DNA of 24,024 nucleotides from Oscillospiraceae bacterium (GTDB lineage: Bacteria > Bacillota > Clostridia > Oscillospirales > Oscillospiraceae): positions 1-24,024 of the forward strand of contig CADCLH010000037.1 of NCBI GenBank assembly GCA_902802215.1, given 5' to 3'. Positions 7,104 to 15,675 of the stretch are shown here, piece after piece. Position numbers and translations under genes: made by a program. Under the pieces are notes generated by a model. That model searched no databases and was not told where the DNA came from. It saw nothing but the letters and a program-made list of their open reading frames with translations. Every line of letters starts with the position of its first letter. Position 1 is the first letter of the stretch.

Positions 7104-7808
7104 TCACTTCCCCGGGGGATAGGCGCGCGGCCCGAAAATGGCGGTGCCGACGCGGACCATATTGGCCCCGCAGGAAATGGCGGCCTCGTAATCGCCGCTC
7201 ATACCCATGGACAAAAAGTCCATACGGACATTATCGTATTTTTTTTCTCCATTGTCAATAAAAAGCTTATTTAAAAGAAGAAAATAGGGGAGATTTTCCA
7301 TCCCGGCCGAGCAGATCGGGGGGATCGTCATCAGCCCGCGCACCCGCAGACCCGGAAATTCGGACGCGGCGGCGAGCATCTCCGGCAGCGCCTCGGGGGC
7401 AAAGCCGGACTTCGAGGCCTCGCCGGCGGCGTTGACCTCGAGCAGGATGTCCTGCACGAGCCCGCGCTTGCGGGCCTGGCGGTCGATCTCCCGCATCAGC
7501 TCGACGCTGTCGACCGAGTGGATCAGCCGCGCCAGCCCCACCAGATACTTGACCTTGTTGCGCTGCAAGGTGCCGATGAAGTGCAGCTCGGCGCCCTCGT
7601 ACGCGCCCTGGGCGTTTTTCTCCAGCAGCTCCTGCACGCGGTTTTCCCCGCAGGCGGGCAGGCCCGCCGCGATGGCCTCGCGCACGCGGGCGGCGTCGTT
7701 CATCTTCGAGGCGCCGACCAGCAGGATGTCGCCGGGGTCGCGCCCCGCCTTCTCCGCCGCCCGCGCGATGTTCTCCCGGACCCGGGCGAGGTTCTCGGCA
7801 ATGCTCAT
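7104..7808 (-). CDS. yggS: YggS-family PLP-binding protein (PLP homeostasis)
   Basis: This 234-residue protein of the alanine-racemase N-terminal fold binds pyridoxal 5'-phosphate and helps control the free PLP pool and amino-acid balance. It has no known catalytic activity of its own. Family signs are LLVGASKMN with the PLP lysine at Lys35, GENRVQELLEK, LHFIGTLQRNKVKYL, the block around IHSVDS, and the phosphate-binding end LSMGMSGDYEAAISCGANMVRVGTAIFG. The length is normal and the ATG has an AAGGGA site. It lies 24 bases after the HlyD-like gene and upstream of sepF, the usual position of ylmE in Bacillota division clusters. Confidence 0.96.
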   Translation of the reverse strand: MSIAENLARVRENIARAAEKAGRDPGDILLVGASKMNDAARVREAIAAGLPACGENRVQELLEKNAQGAYEGAELHFIGTLQRNKVKYLVGLARLIHSVDSVELMREIDRQARKRGLVQDILLEVNAAGEASKSGFAPEALPEMLAAASEFPGLRVRGLMTIPPICSAGMENLPYFLLLNKLFIDNGEKKYDNVRMDFLSMGMSGDYEAAISCGANMVRVGTAIFGPRAYPPGK

Positions 7809-7832
7809 GGAAATCCCTTCTCTCTGTAATCG

Positions 7833-8432
7833 TTATCCCATGTCCGCCCGCGCCAGACGCAGGCGGGCCAGGGGCAGCGCCCCGTCCGGGATGCGCAGCA
7901 GCACGGCGAGGCGGCCGTCCTCCTCCGAGACGGCGAGGACCGAGGCGGCGTATTCCCCTTCGACGCCCTCGAAGCGGAGGCGGCAGGCGGTCCCGGCCTC
8001 CGGCGGGGCCGCGCCGGACGCGCACAGGGCGGCGTACCAGCAGTCGCGCCCGACGAGCAGGCGGCCCGCCCCGGCCCTCTCCGGCGACGCGGCGAGCAGG
8101 GCGTCCACCCGCGCGGGCGAGAGCGGCTGCGCGTCGTCGGGCGTCAGGGCCTCAAGCCCGTCCGCGTCCGCGACATAGACCCCGGGCTCCCGCCCGGTCT
8201 CGGCGGCCGACAGGCGCTTTCCGTCCTCGGCCCCGTCGGGGATCTCCCCGGCCTCCAGCGCGAGCTCCCGGCGCAGCACGATCCCCCGCAGGGACCGCGT
8301 CGGCGCGGGCGTCTCCGCGGCGAGACCGGCCCCGTCGGCGGCGTGCGGCGCAAACAGCGCCGCGGCCAGCCACGCGCAGACCGCCGTGAACAGCAGCGCC
8401 GCCAGCGCGCCGTAGAAGCGGGCCGCCTTCAG
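7833..8432 (-). CDS. Short HlyD-like membrane-anchored protein, probable CTG start
   Basis: The frame encodes a hydrophobic N-terminal helix (YGALAALLFTAVCAWLAAALFAP), then GIVLRRELALEAG, a GVYVADADGLEALTPDD block, and a C-terminal beta-rich half (TACRLRFEGVEGEYAASVLAV...). I recall the GIV-RxE and DGxE-LTP blocks from HlyD-like adaptor proteins that sit before yggS in Clostridia, which are usually longer than the ~199 residues here. No ATG, GTG or TTG exists between the in-frame stop at 8448-8450 and a GTG at 8277-8279, and that GTG lies inside the conserved GIV block. The likely start is a CTG at 8430-8432 that overlaps the hfq stop as CTGA and yields a clean membrane-anchor N-terminus (MKAARFYG). 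The role is unknown; it may be a wall- or division-linked membrane protein. The coding call is firm, the start less so. Confidence 0.75.
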   Translation of the reverse strand: MKAARFYGALAALLFTAVCAWLAAALFAPHAADGAGLAAETPAPTRSLRGIVLRRELALEAGEIPDGAEDGKRLSAAETGREPGVYVADADGLEALTPDDAQPLSPARVDALLAASPERAGAGRLLVGRDCWYAALCASGAAPPEAGTACRLRFEGVEGEYAASVLAVSEEDGRLAVLLRIPDGALPLARLRLARADMG

Positions 8433-8662
8433 CTTTCGTCCGCCGCCTCAAAGGCGATGGGCTTCGGCGGCACGACCGTGGAGATCGCGTGCTTGTAAAT
8501 GAGCTGCTGACGCCCTTCGGAGTCGAGCACCACGGTGAAGCCGTCGAAGCCCTTGACCACGCCGTGGAGCTGAAAGCCGTTCATCAGGAACATCGTGACG
8601 ACGGACTTGTCCCTGCGGAGCTGATTGAGGAAGCTGTCCTGGAGATTCTGCGTTTTCTGCAT
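8429..8662 (-). CDS. hfq: RNA chaperone Hfq
   Basis: Hfq is a 77-residue Sm-like protein that forms a hexameric ring and helps small RNAs and mRNAs pair. The N-terminus (NLQDSFLNQLRRDK) and Sm1 (VVTMFLMNGFQLHGVVKGFDGFTVVL, about residues 21-46) are typical. So is Sm2 with its YKHAISTV hallmark (about 56-63), followed by a short acidic tail. The ATG at 8662 is preferred because of the AAGGAG site and the standard N-terminus. It lies 62 bases after miaA; miaA-hfq is a widely conserved pair. Its stop codon overlaps the proposed CTG start of the next gene. Confidence 0.97.
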   Translation of the reverse strand: MQKTQNLQDSFLNQLRRDKSVVTMFLMNGFQLHGVVKGFDGFTVVLDSEGRQQLIYKHAISTVVPPKPIAFEAADES

Positions 8663-8683
8663 GTCTGCCACTCCTTCTCTTGA

Positions 8684-8704
8684 GAGCGGCTCGTCCGGCC
8701 GCTC
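8684..8704 (-). promoter_or_regulatory. Hairpin in the hfq leader
   Basis: GAGCGGC (8684-8690) and GCCGCTC (8698-8704) form a perfect 7-bp stem with a 7-base loop. It lies in the 62-base miaA-hfq gap and ends about 21 bases before the hfq ATG, upstream of the AAGGAG site. Hfq often controls its own mRNA, so an autoregulatory or processing role is possible but not shown. Confidence 0.4.
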
Positions 8705-8724
8705 CGTATGGATTTGCGTGAGGA

Positions 8725-9678
8725 TCACACGCAAACAGCATACCCGCGGCCGAGCAAAAACGCTGTCGAAAGCTGTCGTGCCGATTCAAAGTCCGGCTCG
8801 TCGTCAAAGAGGATGCGCAGGGCGTCGTCCCAGCGCCTGAACCAGGTGAGCTGCCGCTTGGCGTAGCGGCGGCTGTTCTGCCGGATGAGGTGCAGGGCCT
8901 CCTCGCGCGTAAGCTCCCCCCGCAGCGCGAGCACGGCCTCCTTGTAGCCGATGGCCTGCATGGCGGTGCAATCCGGCGAGAGCCCCTGCGCGAGCAGGCG
9001 TTCGACCTCCTCAAAAAGCCCGGCCTCCGCCATGGCCGTCACGCGCCGGTCGATGCGCGCGTAGAGGGCGGCGCGGTCGCGGTAACCGAGCACGATCCGG
9101 GCGGCGTCGTAGCGCGGCGGACGGCGGCGGGTCTCCTCGTCGTGGGCGGTGGCCGTCACGCCGGTGAGGCGGTAGATCTCGATTGCGCGCACGATACGCC
9201 GCCGGTCCCCCGGCTGGAGGCGCTTTGCGCGCTCCGGGTCGAAGGCGGCGAGGCGGCGCAGCATCTCCCCGCCGCCGACGGCGTCGTATTCCGCCTCGAG
9301 CGCGCGGCGCAGGGCGTTGTCCTCCTCGTTCTCCGCGAAGTCCCGCCCCGCGATCAGCGAGTCGATATACAGGCCCGTCCCGCCGACGACGATCGGTGTC
9401 ACGCCCTTTTCGAGCAGCGCGTCGCAGACGGCCCCGGCCTCCCGCACATAACGGGCCGCGGAGTAGTTCTCCGCGGGGTCGGCCACGTCCAGCATGTGGT
9501 GGACGGCCTGCGCGCGCTCACGCTCGTCGGCCTTGGCGGTGCCGACGTCCATGCCCCGGTAGACCTGCATGGAGTCGGCCGAGACGATCTCGCCGCCGAG
9601 CGCACGAGCAAGAGAGATGCCGAGCCGGGTCTTGCCCGAGGCCGTCGGCCCGGCGATGACCACGATCTTCCCGCTCAT
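8725..9678 (-). CDS. miaA: tRNA dimethylallyltransferase MiaA
   Basis: MiaA adds a dimethylallyl group to N6 of adenosine 37 in tRNAs reading UNN codons, giving i6A37. The 317-residue protein has the P-loop GPTASGKT at residues 10-17, then the DSMQVYRGMDVGTAK block and HHMLDVADP. VVGGTGLYIDSLI and DRRRIVRAIEIYRLTG follow, and QAIGYKEA lies near the C-terminal end. All are standard and the length is normal. The start ATG overlaps the mutL stop (ATGA), so the two are probably translationally coupled, as in many bacteria. Its product is the substrate of MiaB, whose gene lies just beyond mutL but appears broken. Confidence 0.98.
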   Translation of the reverse strand: MSGKIVVIAGPTASGKTRLGISLARALGGEIVSADSMQVYRGMDVGTAKADERERAQAVHHMLDVADPAENYSAARYVREAGAVCDALLEKGVTPIVVGGTGLYIDSLIAGRDFAENEEDNALRRALEAEYDAVGGGEMLRRLAAFDPERAKRLQPGDRRRIVRAIEIYRLTGVTATAHDEETRRRPPRYDAARIVLGYRDRAALYARIDRRVTAMAEAGLFEEVERLLAQGLSPDCTAMQAIGYKEAVLALRGELTREEALHLIRQNSRRYAKRQLTWFRRWDDALRILFDDEPDFESARQLSTAFLLGRGYAVCV

Positions 9679-11567
9679 ACGATCCTCTTGAACAGCTTGT
9701 CCAGATCCTTCCGGCTCAGCGACGCCGAGACCGGCCGCCCGTGCGGACAGTAGCGCACCTGCCCGGACAGCACCGCCTCCGCCACGCGCCGCAGCTCCGT
9801 GGGGTCGGTGTCCCAGCCCGCCTTGACGGCGGCCTTGCAGGCCACGGTGTGCAGGATCTCGTCGCGCGCGCTTTTGGGATCGGGGCTCTGCCCGCCGCGC
9901 AGCGTTTCAAGGATCTCCTCCACGGCGGCGCGGGCGTCGGCGCTCTCCATGTCCGCGGGCACGGCGCGCAGGATATAGTCCTCGTCCCCGAAGGGCTCGA
10001 GCTCGAAGCCGAGCTCCTCGAGCAGCGCGGCGTTTTCCTCGATCAGCTCGCGCTCGGCGTCGGTCAGACGCAGGGTCACGCTCTCGAGCAGGGTCTGGGC
10101 CATGACGCGCCGGTCCTGCGCCTTGAGCCGGTCGAAGATCATCCGCTCGTGGGCGGCGTGCTTGTCGATCAGCAGCAGCGTGTCCCCGACTTCGACGAGG
10201 ATGTACAGCTTCAGCGCCTCCCCGATCAGACGGTAGTCGGGAAGGGCGTTATTTTCCACATTTTGAACAGAGTTTTCCACAGACATTGTCTGCGATTTGT
10301 CGCCTTTTTCCGATTTTTCCGTCGAAATCGGGGGGATCGGGGCGGCAAAAGAGGCCGAGGCGAGATCGAGGCGCGTCTGGTAGGGCTCGTCGAAGCTTCT
10401 CAGGCCGACCGCCTCCGACGGCCTTCGCGCCCCGCCGGGGTCGGAGACCCGATAACCCTGCGCGCGAAAATCCGCGCTCGACATGCTGCGGTAGAAGTCC
10501 GCTCTCGGCGCGGGCCTCGCCGCCGGCGCGGCGGCGGGAGCCTGCGCGGGAGCGGGAGCCGCGGCGGAGCCGCTGCGGTTCTCGCTTTGCAGGGCCGAGA
10601 GCGCCGCGTGGTACACGAGGTCGAACACGCGCTTCTCCTGCGAGAACTTGACCTCGGTCTTGGCGGGGTGGACGTTCACGTCCACGGCGGCGCAGCTCGG
10701 CTCGAGATACAGGACGCAGGCGGGGAAGCGCCCGACGAGCAGGGTGTTTTTATACGCCTGCTCCAGCGCCGTCTGCAAAAGCTGCGAGCGGATGAAGCGC
10801 CCGTTGCAGAAGAAAAACTGCGCGCCCCGGTTGCCGCGCCCCGCCGAGGGCGAGGAGACGAAGCCGTGCAGCTTCAGGTCCCCGTCCTCCGACGCGCAGG
10901 GCAAAAGGTCCTTCGCGAAGTCCCGCCCGAGCAGGGCGTAGACCGCGGACTCCGGCCTCCCGTCGCCCGGGGAGAAGAACTCCTCCCTCCCGTCGCGTAT
11001 CAGGCGCACGGAGATCTCGGGCCTGCCGAGCGCGCAGCGCAGCGCCGCCTGCACGCAGGCGGAGGCCTCGGCCCGGTCGGATTTTAAGAATTTCAAACGC
11101 GCGGGCGTGTTGTAGAAGACGCTGCGCACGACCATCGTCGTCCCCTCGGGGCAGCCGGTCTCGCGCATCTCGCGGATGTCCCCGGCCTCGAGCGTCATAT
11201 AGGTGCCGCTCTCATCCCCGCGGCGGCGGGTGATCAGCTCCACCTCGCTGACGGCGGAGATGGCGGCCAGCGCCTCGCCGCGAAAGCCCATCGTGCCGAT
11301 GGCCTCGAGCCCCGCCTCGTCGTGCAGCTTGCTGGTCGCGTGGCGCAGAAAGGCGATGCCGGCGTCCTCGGGGGCCATGCCCCTGCCGTCGTCGGCCACG
11401 CGGATATAGGTCGCCCCGCCGTCCTTGAATTCGACGGTCACGGCGCGGGCCCCGGCGTCGAAGGCGTTCTCCATCAGCTCCTTGACGACGGAGGCCGGAC
11501 GCTCGACCACCTCGCCGGCGGCGATCAGATCGGCCACATGCGGGGAGAGAATGTTGATCTCAGACAT
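9675..11567 (-). CDS. mutL: DNA mismatch repair protein MutL
   Basis: MutL couples mismatch recognition by MutS to strand removal. The 630-residue protein has the GHKL ATPase motifs: ELMENAFDAGA near residues 30-40, DDGRGM at 59-64, and GFRGEAL at 94-100. A Pro/Ala-rich linker covers about 340-440. The C-terminal dimerisation/endonuclease domain carries DKHAAHERMIFD near 468-479, ACKAAVKAG near 577, and CPHGRP near 607-612. The endonuclease motif DxHAxxExxxxE is kept except that its last Glu is Asp. Bacteria with this motif generally lack MutH and nick through MutL itself. The ATG at 11567 is chosen over one 15 bases upstream because it gives the canonical MSEINILSPHVADLIAAGEV start and has a GAGGTG site. 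Confidence 0.97.
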   Translation of the reverse strand: MSEINILSPHVADLIAAGEVVERPASVVKELMENAFDAGARAVTVEFKDGGATYIRVADDGRGMAPEDAGIAFLRHATSKLHDEAGLEAIGTMGFRGEALAAISAVSEVELITRRRGDESGTYMTLEAGDIREMRETGCPEGTTMVVRSVFYNTPARLKFLKSDRAEASACVQAALRCALGRPEISVRLIRDGREEFFSPGDGRPESAVYALLGRDFAKDLLPCASEDGDLKLHGFVSSPSAGRGNRGAQFFFCNGRFIRSQLLQTALEQAYKNTLLVGRFPACVLYLEPSCAAVDVNVHPAKTEVKFSQEKRVFDLVYHAALSALQSENRSGSAAAPAPAQAPAAAPAARPAPRADFYRSMSSADFRAQGYRVSDPGGARRPSEAVGLRSFDEPYQTRLDLASASFAAPIPPISTEKSEKGDKSQTMSVENSVQNVENNALPDYRLIGEALKLYILVEVGDTLLLIDKHAAHERMIFDRLKAQDRRVMAQTLLESVTLRLTDAERELIEENAALLEELGFELEPFGDEDYILRAVPADMESADARAAVEEILETLRGGQSPDPKSARDEILHTVACKAAVKAGWDTDPTELRRVAEAVLSGQVRYCPHGRPVSASLSRKDLDKLFKRIV

Positions 11568-11597
11568 GAAAAAGCACCTCAATCCTCAACTTCCCCC

Positions 11598-11626
11598 ATT
11601 ATACAGGTTTTCAGTTGAAACTTCCA
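11598..11626 (-). promoter_or_regulatory. Promoter for mutL operon
   Basis: A perfect TATAAT -10 box lies on the minus strand at 11598-11603, about 30 bases before the mutL ATG. The -35 region near 11621-11626 matches the consensus only weakly. It is placed back to back with the miaB promoter and overlaps it. This is probably the main promoter for the left-hand operon. Confidence 0.6.
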
Positions 11627-11644
11627 CAGTTTTTATGTTAAAAT
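11615..11644 (+). promoter_or_regulatory. Promoter for miaB-mutS
   Basis: TTGAAA (11615-11620) and TAAAAT (11639-11644) are separated by 18 bases, a good match to a housekeeping sigma-70/SigA promoter. The miaB ATG follows 34 bases after the -10 box with an AAGGAG site. The surrounding 110 bases are clearly AT-richer than the genes on either side. Confidence 0.65.
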
Positions 11645-11678
11645 ACATGTCTGTACAACGATTCTGAAGGAGCGTCCC

Positions 11679-13057
11679 ATGCCTTACCAGAGAAAAACGA
11701 TAGACCCCGAAAAAATCCGGGAGCAGCAGAATATCTGCGCCGAGCTCTTCGAGCGCCTGACCGCCGACGGGCGGCGGCCGCTCGCGCTCGTGGACACCTA
11801 CGGCTGCCAGCAGAACGAGGCCGACAGCGAGAAGCTGCGCGGGTATCTTGCCGAAATGGGCTGCGGCTTCACGCAGGACGAGTTCCAGGCCGACGTGATC
11901 GTGGTCAACACCTGCGCCGTGCGCGAGCATGCCGAGATGCGCGTGCTCGGCAACGTGGGCGCGCTCAGCCACGCCAAGAAGGCCCGCCCCGGACAGATCG
12001 TCGCGGTCTGCGGCTGCATGGTGCAGCAGGAGCACATGGCGCGGAAGATCAAGATGTCCTATCCCGTGGTCGATCTGGTCTTCGGCCCGCACGAGCTCTG
12101 GCGTTTCCCGGAGCTTTTGAAGCAGGTCATGGACGCGCGCGAGCGGAAGGACGACAGACGGCGCGTCTTCGCCACCGCGAAGGACGACGGCGCCGTGGCC
12201 GAGGGCATCCCCCTCCGCCGCGACGGGACGGTCAAGGCGTGGCTGTCGATCATGTACGGCTGCAACAACTTCTGCACCTACTGCATCGTGCCCTACGTGC
12301 GCGGCCGCGAGCGCTCGCGCCTGCCGGAGGATATCCTGCGCGAGGCGCGGCAGCTGGTCGGGGAGGGCTACAGGGACATCACCCTGCTCGGCCAGAACGT
12401 CAACTCCTACGGCAAGGACCTTGACGAGCCGTGCGCTTCATGACCAGCCACCCGAAGGACGCCACCGAAAAGCTTTTTCGCACCATGGCCGAGTGCGAAA
12501 AGTGCGCCCACCACATCCACCTGCCGGTGCAGTCCGGCTCGGACCGCGTGCTCAGGGCGATGAACCGGCACTACGACCGCGCGGCCTATCTGGAGAAGGT
12601 CGCCCTCGCCCGGCGCTATATGCCCGACCTCGTGCTCACGACCGACATCATCGTGGGCTTCCCCGGCGAGACGGAGGAGGAGTTTGAAGACACCCTCTCC
12701 CTGTGCGAGCAGGTGCGCTTCGACGCGATGTTCACCTTCATCTACTCCAAGCGCGTCGGGACCCCGGCGGCCTCGATGCCCGACCCTTATACGAGGGCGG
12801 ACAAGCAGGCCCGCTTCGACCGGCTCACCGAGCTTGCAAACCGCATCTCCGGCGAAAAGCACCGAGCCTACGAGGGGAAGACCCTGCGCGTGCTGGTCGA
12901 CGGCGAGACCGGGAAGGAGCCCTACAATCTGTCGAGCCGCACGTCCGGCGGCAGGCTCGTCCATTTGCAGGGCGCCCCCTCGCTGATCGGGCAGTTTGTG
13001 AACGCGCGCATCACCACGAGCAACACCTGGGCCCTGTACGGGGAAGTTGAAAAATAG
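11679..13057 (+). pseudogene. miaB: tRNA-2-methylthio-N6-dimethylallyladenosine synthase MiaB, disrupted by deletion and frameshift
   Basis: MiaB is a radical-SAM methylthiotransferase that converts i6A37 to ms2i6A37. The first frame (ATG 11679, AAGGAG site) encodes the N-terminal methylthiotransferase domain, with cluster cysteines Cys43, Cys79 and Cys113, and the radical-SAM CxxxCxxC (Cys195, Cys199, Cys202). It runs to LLGQNVNSYGKDLDEPC and then hits TGA at 12441-12443. A second frame picks up at 12431 with VRFMTSHPKDATEK and continues through the rest of the radical-SAM barrel (HLPVQSGSDRVL, TDIIVGFPGET) to a TRAM domain and a stop at 13057. Intact MiaB proteins carry about 17-22 residues between these blocks, and these are missing. 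So this is a deletion of 3n+1 bases, not a one-base slip. The join sits on CGTGCG (12430-12435). Both halves are otherwise well preserved, so the event is recent or an assembly error. Confidence 0.9.
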
Positions 13058-13070
13058 AGAGGAAACCGAC

Positions 13071-15674
13071 ATGGCAGAACTCACGCCCATGAAGCGGCAG
13101 TACAACGAGATCAAGGCCCAGTATCAGGACTGCCTGCTCTTCTTCCGCCTCGGGGATTTCTACGAGATGTTCAACGAGGACGCGGTCCTCGCCTCGAAGG
13201 AGCTCGACCTCGCCCTGACGACCCGGGACCGCAGCGTGGAGAACCCGGACGAGCGCATGCCCATGTGCGGCGTGCCCTACCACAGCGCCGAGGCCTACAT
13301 CGCGCGGCTGATCTGCAAGGGCTACAAGGTCGCCATCTGCGAGCAGACCGAGGACCCGGCCCTGGCCAAGGGTCTGGTGAAGCGCGACGTGATCCGCATC
13401 ATCACCCCCGGCACCGTCACCGAGAGCTCGATGCTCGAGGAGGGGCGCTCGAACTGGCTCGCGGCGGTGTATCTGTCCGCGAATGAGGGGGGCGCGGCCT
13501 TCTGCGACGTGTCCACGGGCGAGTTCTGCTGCGCCGCCTTCGCAAACGACGCGCCCCGCCACCTCGTCAACGAGCTGGGGCGCTTCTCCCCGCGCGAGGT
13601 CCTGCTCTCCCCCGGCGCGAGCGAACAGGCGGAGCTCTGGGATTTTGTCACGAAAAAGCTCTCGGCCATGCCCGAGCAGGGCGCGGAGAGCTTTGAATAT
13701 CTGGCCGCCGCGGCCCTGCTGTGCGAGCAGTTCGGACTGTCTGACGTGGACGCGGCGGGCCTCGGCGACCAGCCGGGCGCGGTCTGCGCCGCCGGCGCGC
13801 TGCTCGACTACCTGCGCCGCACGCAGAAATTCGACCTCGGCCACATCCGCCGCCTCGACGTGTTTTACGGCGGGCGCTACATGGAGCTCGACTACGTCAC
13901 GCGCCGCAATCTCGAGCTGACCGAGTCCCTGCGCTCGGGCGAGAAAAAGGGCTCGCTGCTGTGGGTGCTCGACCGCACGAGGACCCCGATGGGCGGCAGG
14001 CTCCTGCGCGCGTGGGTGGAGCGGCCCCTGCTGTCGGTGGTGGCGATCAAGCGCCGCCTCGCCGCGGTCGGGGAGCTGACGCGCGACAACGTGCTGCGCG
14101 GCGAGCTGATGACAGCCTTACGCGAGATCGGCGACATGCAGCGCCTGATCGGCCGCGCGGTCTACGGCACCGCTTCCGGCCGCGACCTGCGCACGCTCTG
14201 CAACTGCGCCGCCGCCCTGCCGCGGCTGAAGGAGCTGCTCAAGGACGTCAAATGCCTCGAGCTGAGAGACATCGCCGCCATGGACGCGCTGGAGGACCTG
14301 CGCTTCGAGATCGACCGCGCGATCTGCGACGATCCCCCGTTTTCGGTGCGCGAGGGCGGCATCCTGCGCCCCGGCTACTCCGAGGAGCTGGACCGCCTGC
14401 GGGACGTGCGCGACAACGGCGCGCGTCTGGTGCAGGAGCTCGAAGCGCGCGAGCGCGAGCGCACCGGCATCAAAAAGCTCAAGGTGGGCTACAACAAGGT
14501 CTTCGGCTACTACATCGACGTGCCGAAGTCCGCGGGACTCGAAAAGGTCCCGGACGACTATATCCGCAAGCAGACCCTGGTCTCGAACGAGCGCTACTTC
14601 ACGCCCGAGCTCAAGGAGCTGGAGAACACGCTGCTGACCGCGCGCGAGCGCATCAACGAGCTTGAATACCGCTATTTCTGCGAGGTACGCGACAGCGTCG
14701 CCGCCAAGGTCGGGCGCGTGCAGCAGGCCTCCGACGCGGTGGCGCGGCTGGACGTGCTGTGCTCGCTCTCCGAGGCCGCGGTGCGCAACAACTACTGCTG
14801 CCCCGAGATCGACGCCTCCCGCAGCCTGCACATCGTACAGGGCCGCCATCCGGTCGTGGAGCAGACCGTCAAGGACGTGCTCTTCGTCCCGAACGACACC
14901 CTGCTCAACGACGACACGGACCGCGTCGCCATCGTGACCGGGCCGAACATGGCCGGCAAATCCACCTACATGCGCCAGACCGCGCTGATCGTGCTGATGG
15001 CCCAGATGGGCTCCTTCGTCCCCGCCAAGTCCGCCGAGATCGGCGTCGTGGACCGGGTCTTCACCCGCATCGGCGCCTCCGACGACCTGGCCTCGGGCCA
15101 GTCCACCTTCATGGTGGAGATGCGCGAGACCGCCGAGATCCTGCGCAGCGCCACGGCCTCGAGCCTGCTGATCCTCGACGAGATCGGCCGCGGCACCTCG
15201 ACCTTCGACGGCATGGCCATCGCCCGCGCGGTGCTGGAGTACTGCGCCGACAGGCGAAAGCTCGGCGCCAAGACCATGTTCGCCACGCACTACCACGAGC
15301 TGTCCGCCCTCGAGGGCGAGCTCGCGGGCGTGCGCAACTACAACATCACCGCCAAAAAGCAGGGGGGCGAGCTGGTCTTCCTGCGCAAGATCGTCCGCGG
15401 CGCGGCCGACGACAGCTACGGCATCGAGGTCGCCAAGCTCGCGGGCCTGCCGGACACGGTCATCCGCAAGGCCAAGGACTACCTGAAGGAGCTCGAAGCC
15501 GGCGCCCCCGCGCAGACCGAGCGCGCGAAGGCTCCGGCGAGCGATCAGCTCAGCTTCTCCGACGTGGGCGGGGACGAGGTGCGCGAGACGCTGTGCGCCG
15601 TGGACCTCAACACCCTCACGCCCATCGAGGCCATGAACCTGCTCTATCAGCTCCAGCAGAAGGCGAGGGGCTGA
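13071..15674 (+). CDS. mutS: DNA mismatch repair protein MutS
   Basis: MutS recognises mismatches and small loops and, with ATP, recruits MutL. The 867-residue protein has the mismatch-reading GDFYEMF motif at residues 28-34. The connector, lever and clamp domains follow. The ATPase has Walker A GPNMAGKST (624-632), the STFMVEM block, Walker B/signature DEIGRGTSTFDG (from 703), and the TMFATHYHEL switch. Near the C-terminus DQLSFSD (825-831) resembles a sliding-clamp binding motif. The last residues (LNTLTPIEAMNLLYQLQ) are the helix-turn-helix dimerisation end. The ATG at 13071 with a GAGG site is preferred over an upstream TTG because it begins the standard MAELTPMKRQY. It follows miaB by 13 bases, the common Bacillota order. 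Nothing appears damaged. Confidence 0.98.
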   Translation: MAELTPMKRQYNEIKAQYQDCLLFFRLGDFYEMFNEDAVLASKELDLALTTRDRSVENPDERMPMCGVPYHSAEAYIARLICKGYKVAICEQTEDPALAKGLVKRDVIRIITPGTVTESSMLEEGRSNWLAAVYLSANEGGAAFCDVSTGEFCCAAFANDAPRHLVNELGRFSPREVLLSPGASEQAELWDFVTKKLSAMPEQGAESFEYLAAAALLCEQFGLSDVDAAGLGDQPGAVCAAGALLDYLRRTQKFDLGHIRRLDVFYGGRYMELDYVTRRNLELTESLRSGEKKGSLLWVLDRTRTPMGGRLLRAWVERPLLSVVAIKRRLAAVGELTRDNVLRGELMTALREIGDMQRLIGRAVYGTASGRDLRTLCNCAAALPRLKELLKDVKCLELRDIAAMDALEDLRFEIDRAICDDPPFSVREGGILRPGYSEELDRLRDVRDNGARLVQELEARERERTGIKKLKVGYNKVFGYYIDVPKSAGLEKVPDDYIRKQTLVSNERYFTPELKELENTLLTARERINELEYRYFCEVRDSVAAKVGRVQQASDAVARLDVLCSLSEAAVRNNYCCPEIDASRSLHIVQGRHPVVEQTVKDVLFVPNDTLLNDDTDRVAIVTGPNMAGKSTYMRQTALIVLMAQMGSFVPAKSAEIGVVDRVFTRIGASDDLASGQSTFMVEMRETAEILRSATASSLLILDEIGRGTSTFDGMAIARAVLEYCADRRKLGAKTMFATHYHELSALEGELAGVRNYNITAKKQGGELVFLRKIVRGAADDSYGIEVAKLAGLPDTVIRKAKDYLKELEAGAPAQTERAKAPASDQLSFSDVGGDEVRETLCAVDLNTLTPIEAMNLLYQLQQKARG

Positions 15675-15675
15675 A

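Noticed and set aside
8277..8279. GTG as the start of the HlyD-like gene
   Set aside because: It lies within the conserved GIV-RRE block and would remove the membrane anchor that the upstream in-frame sequence clearly encodes.
9741..11087. 448-codon plus-strand frame opposite mutL
   Set aside because: Antisense shadow; MutL motifs on the minus strand are complete.
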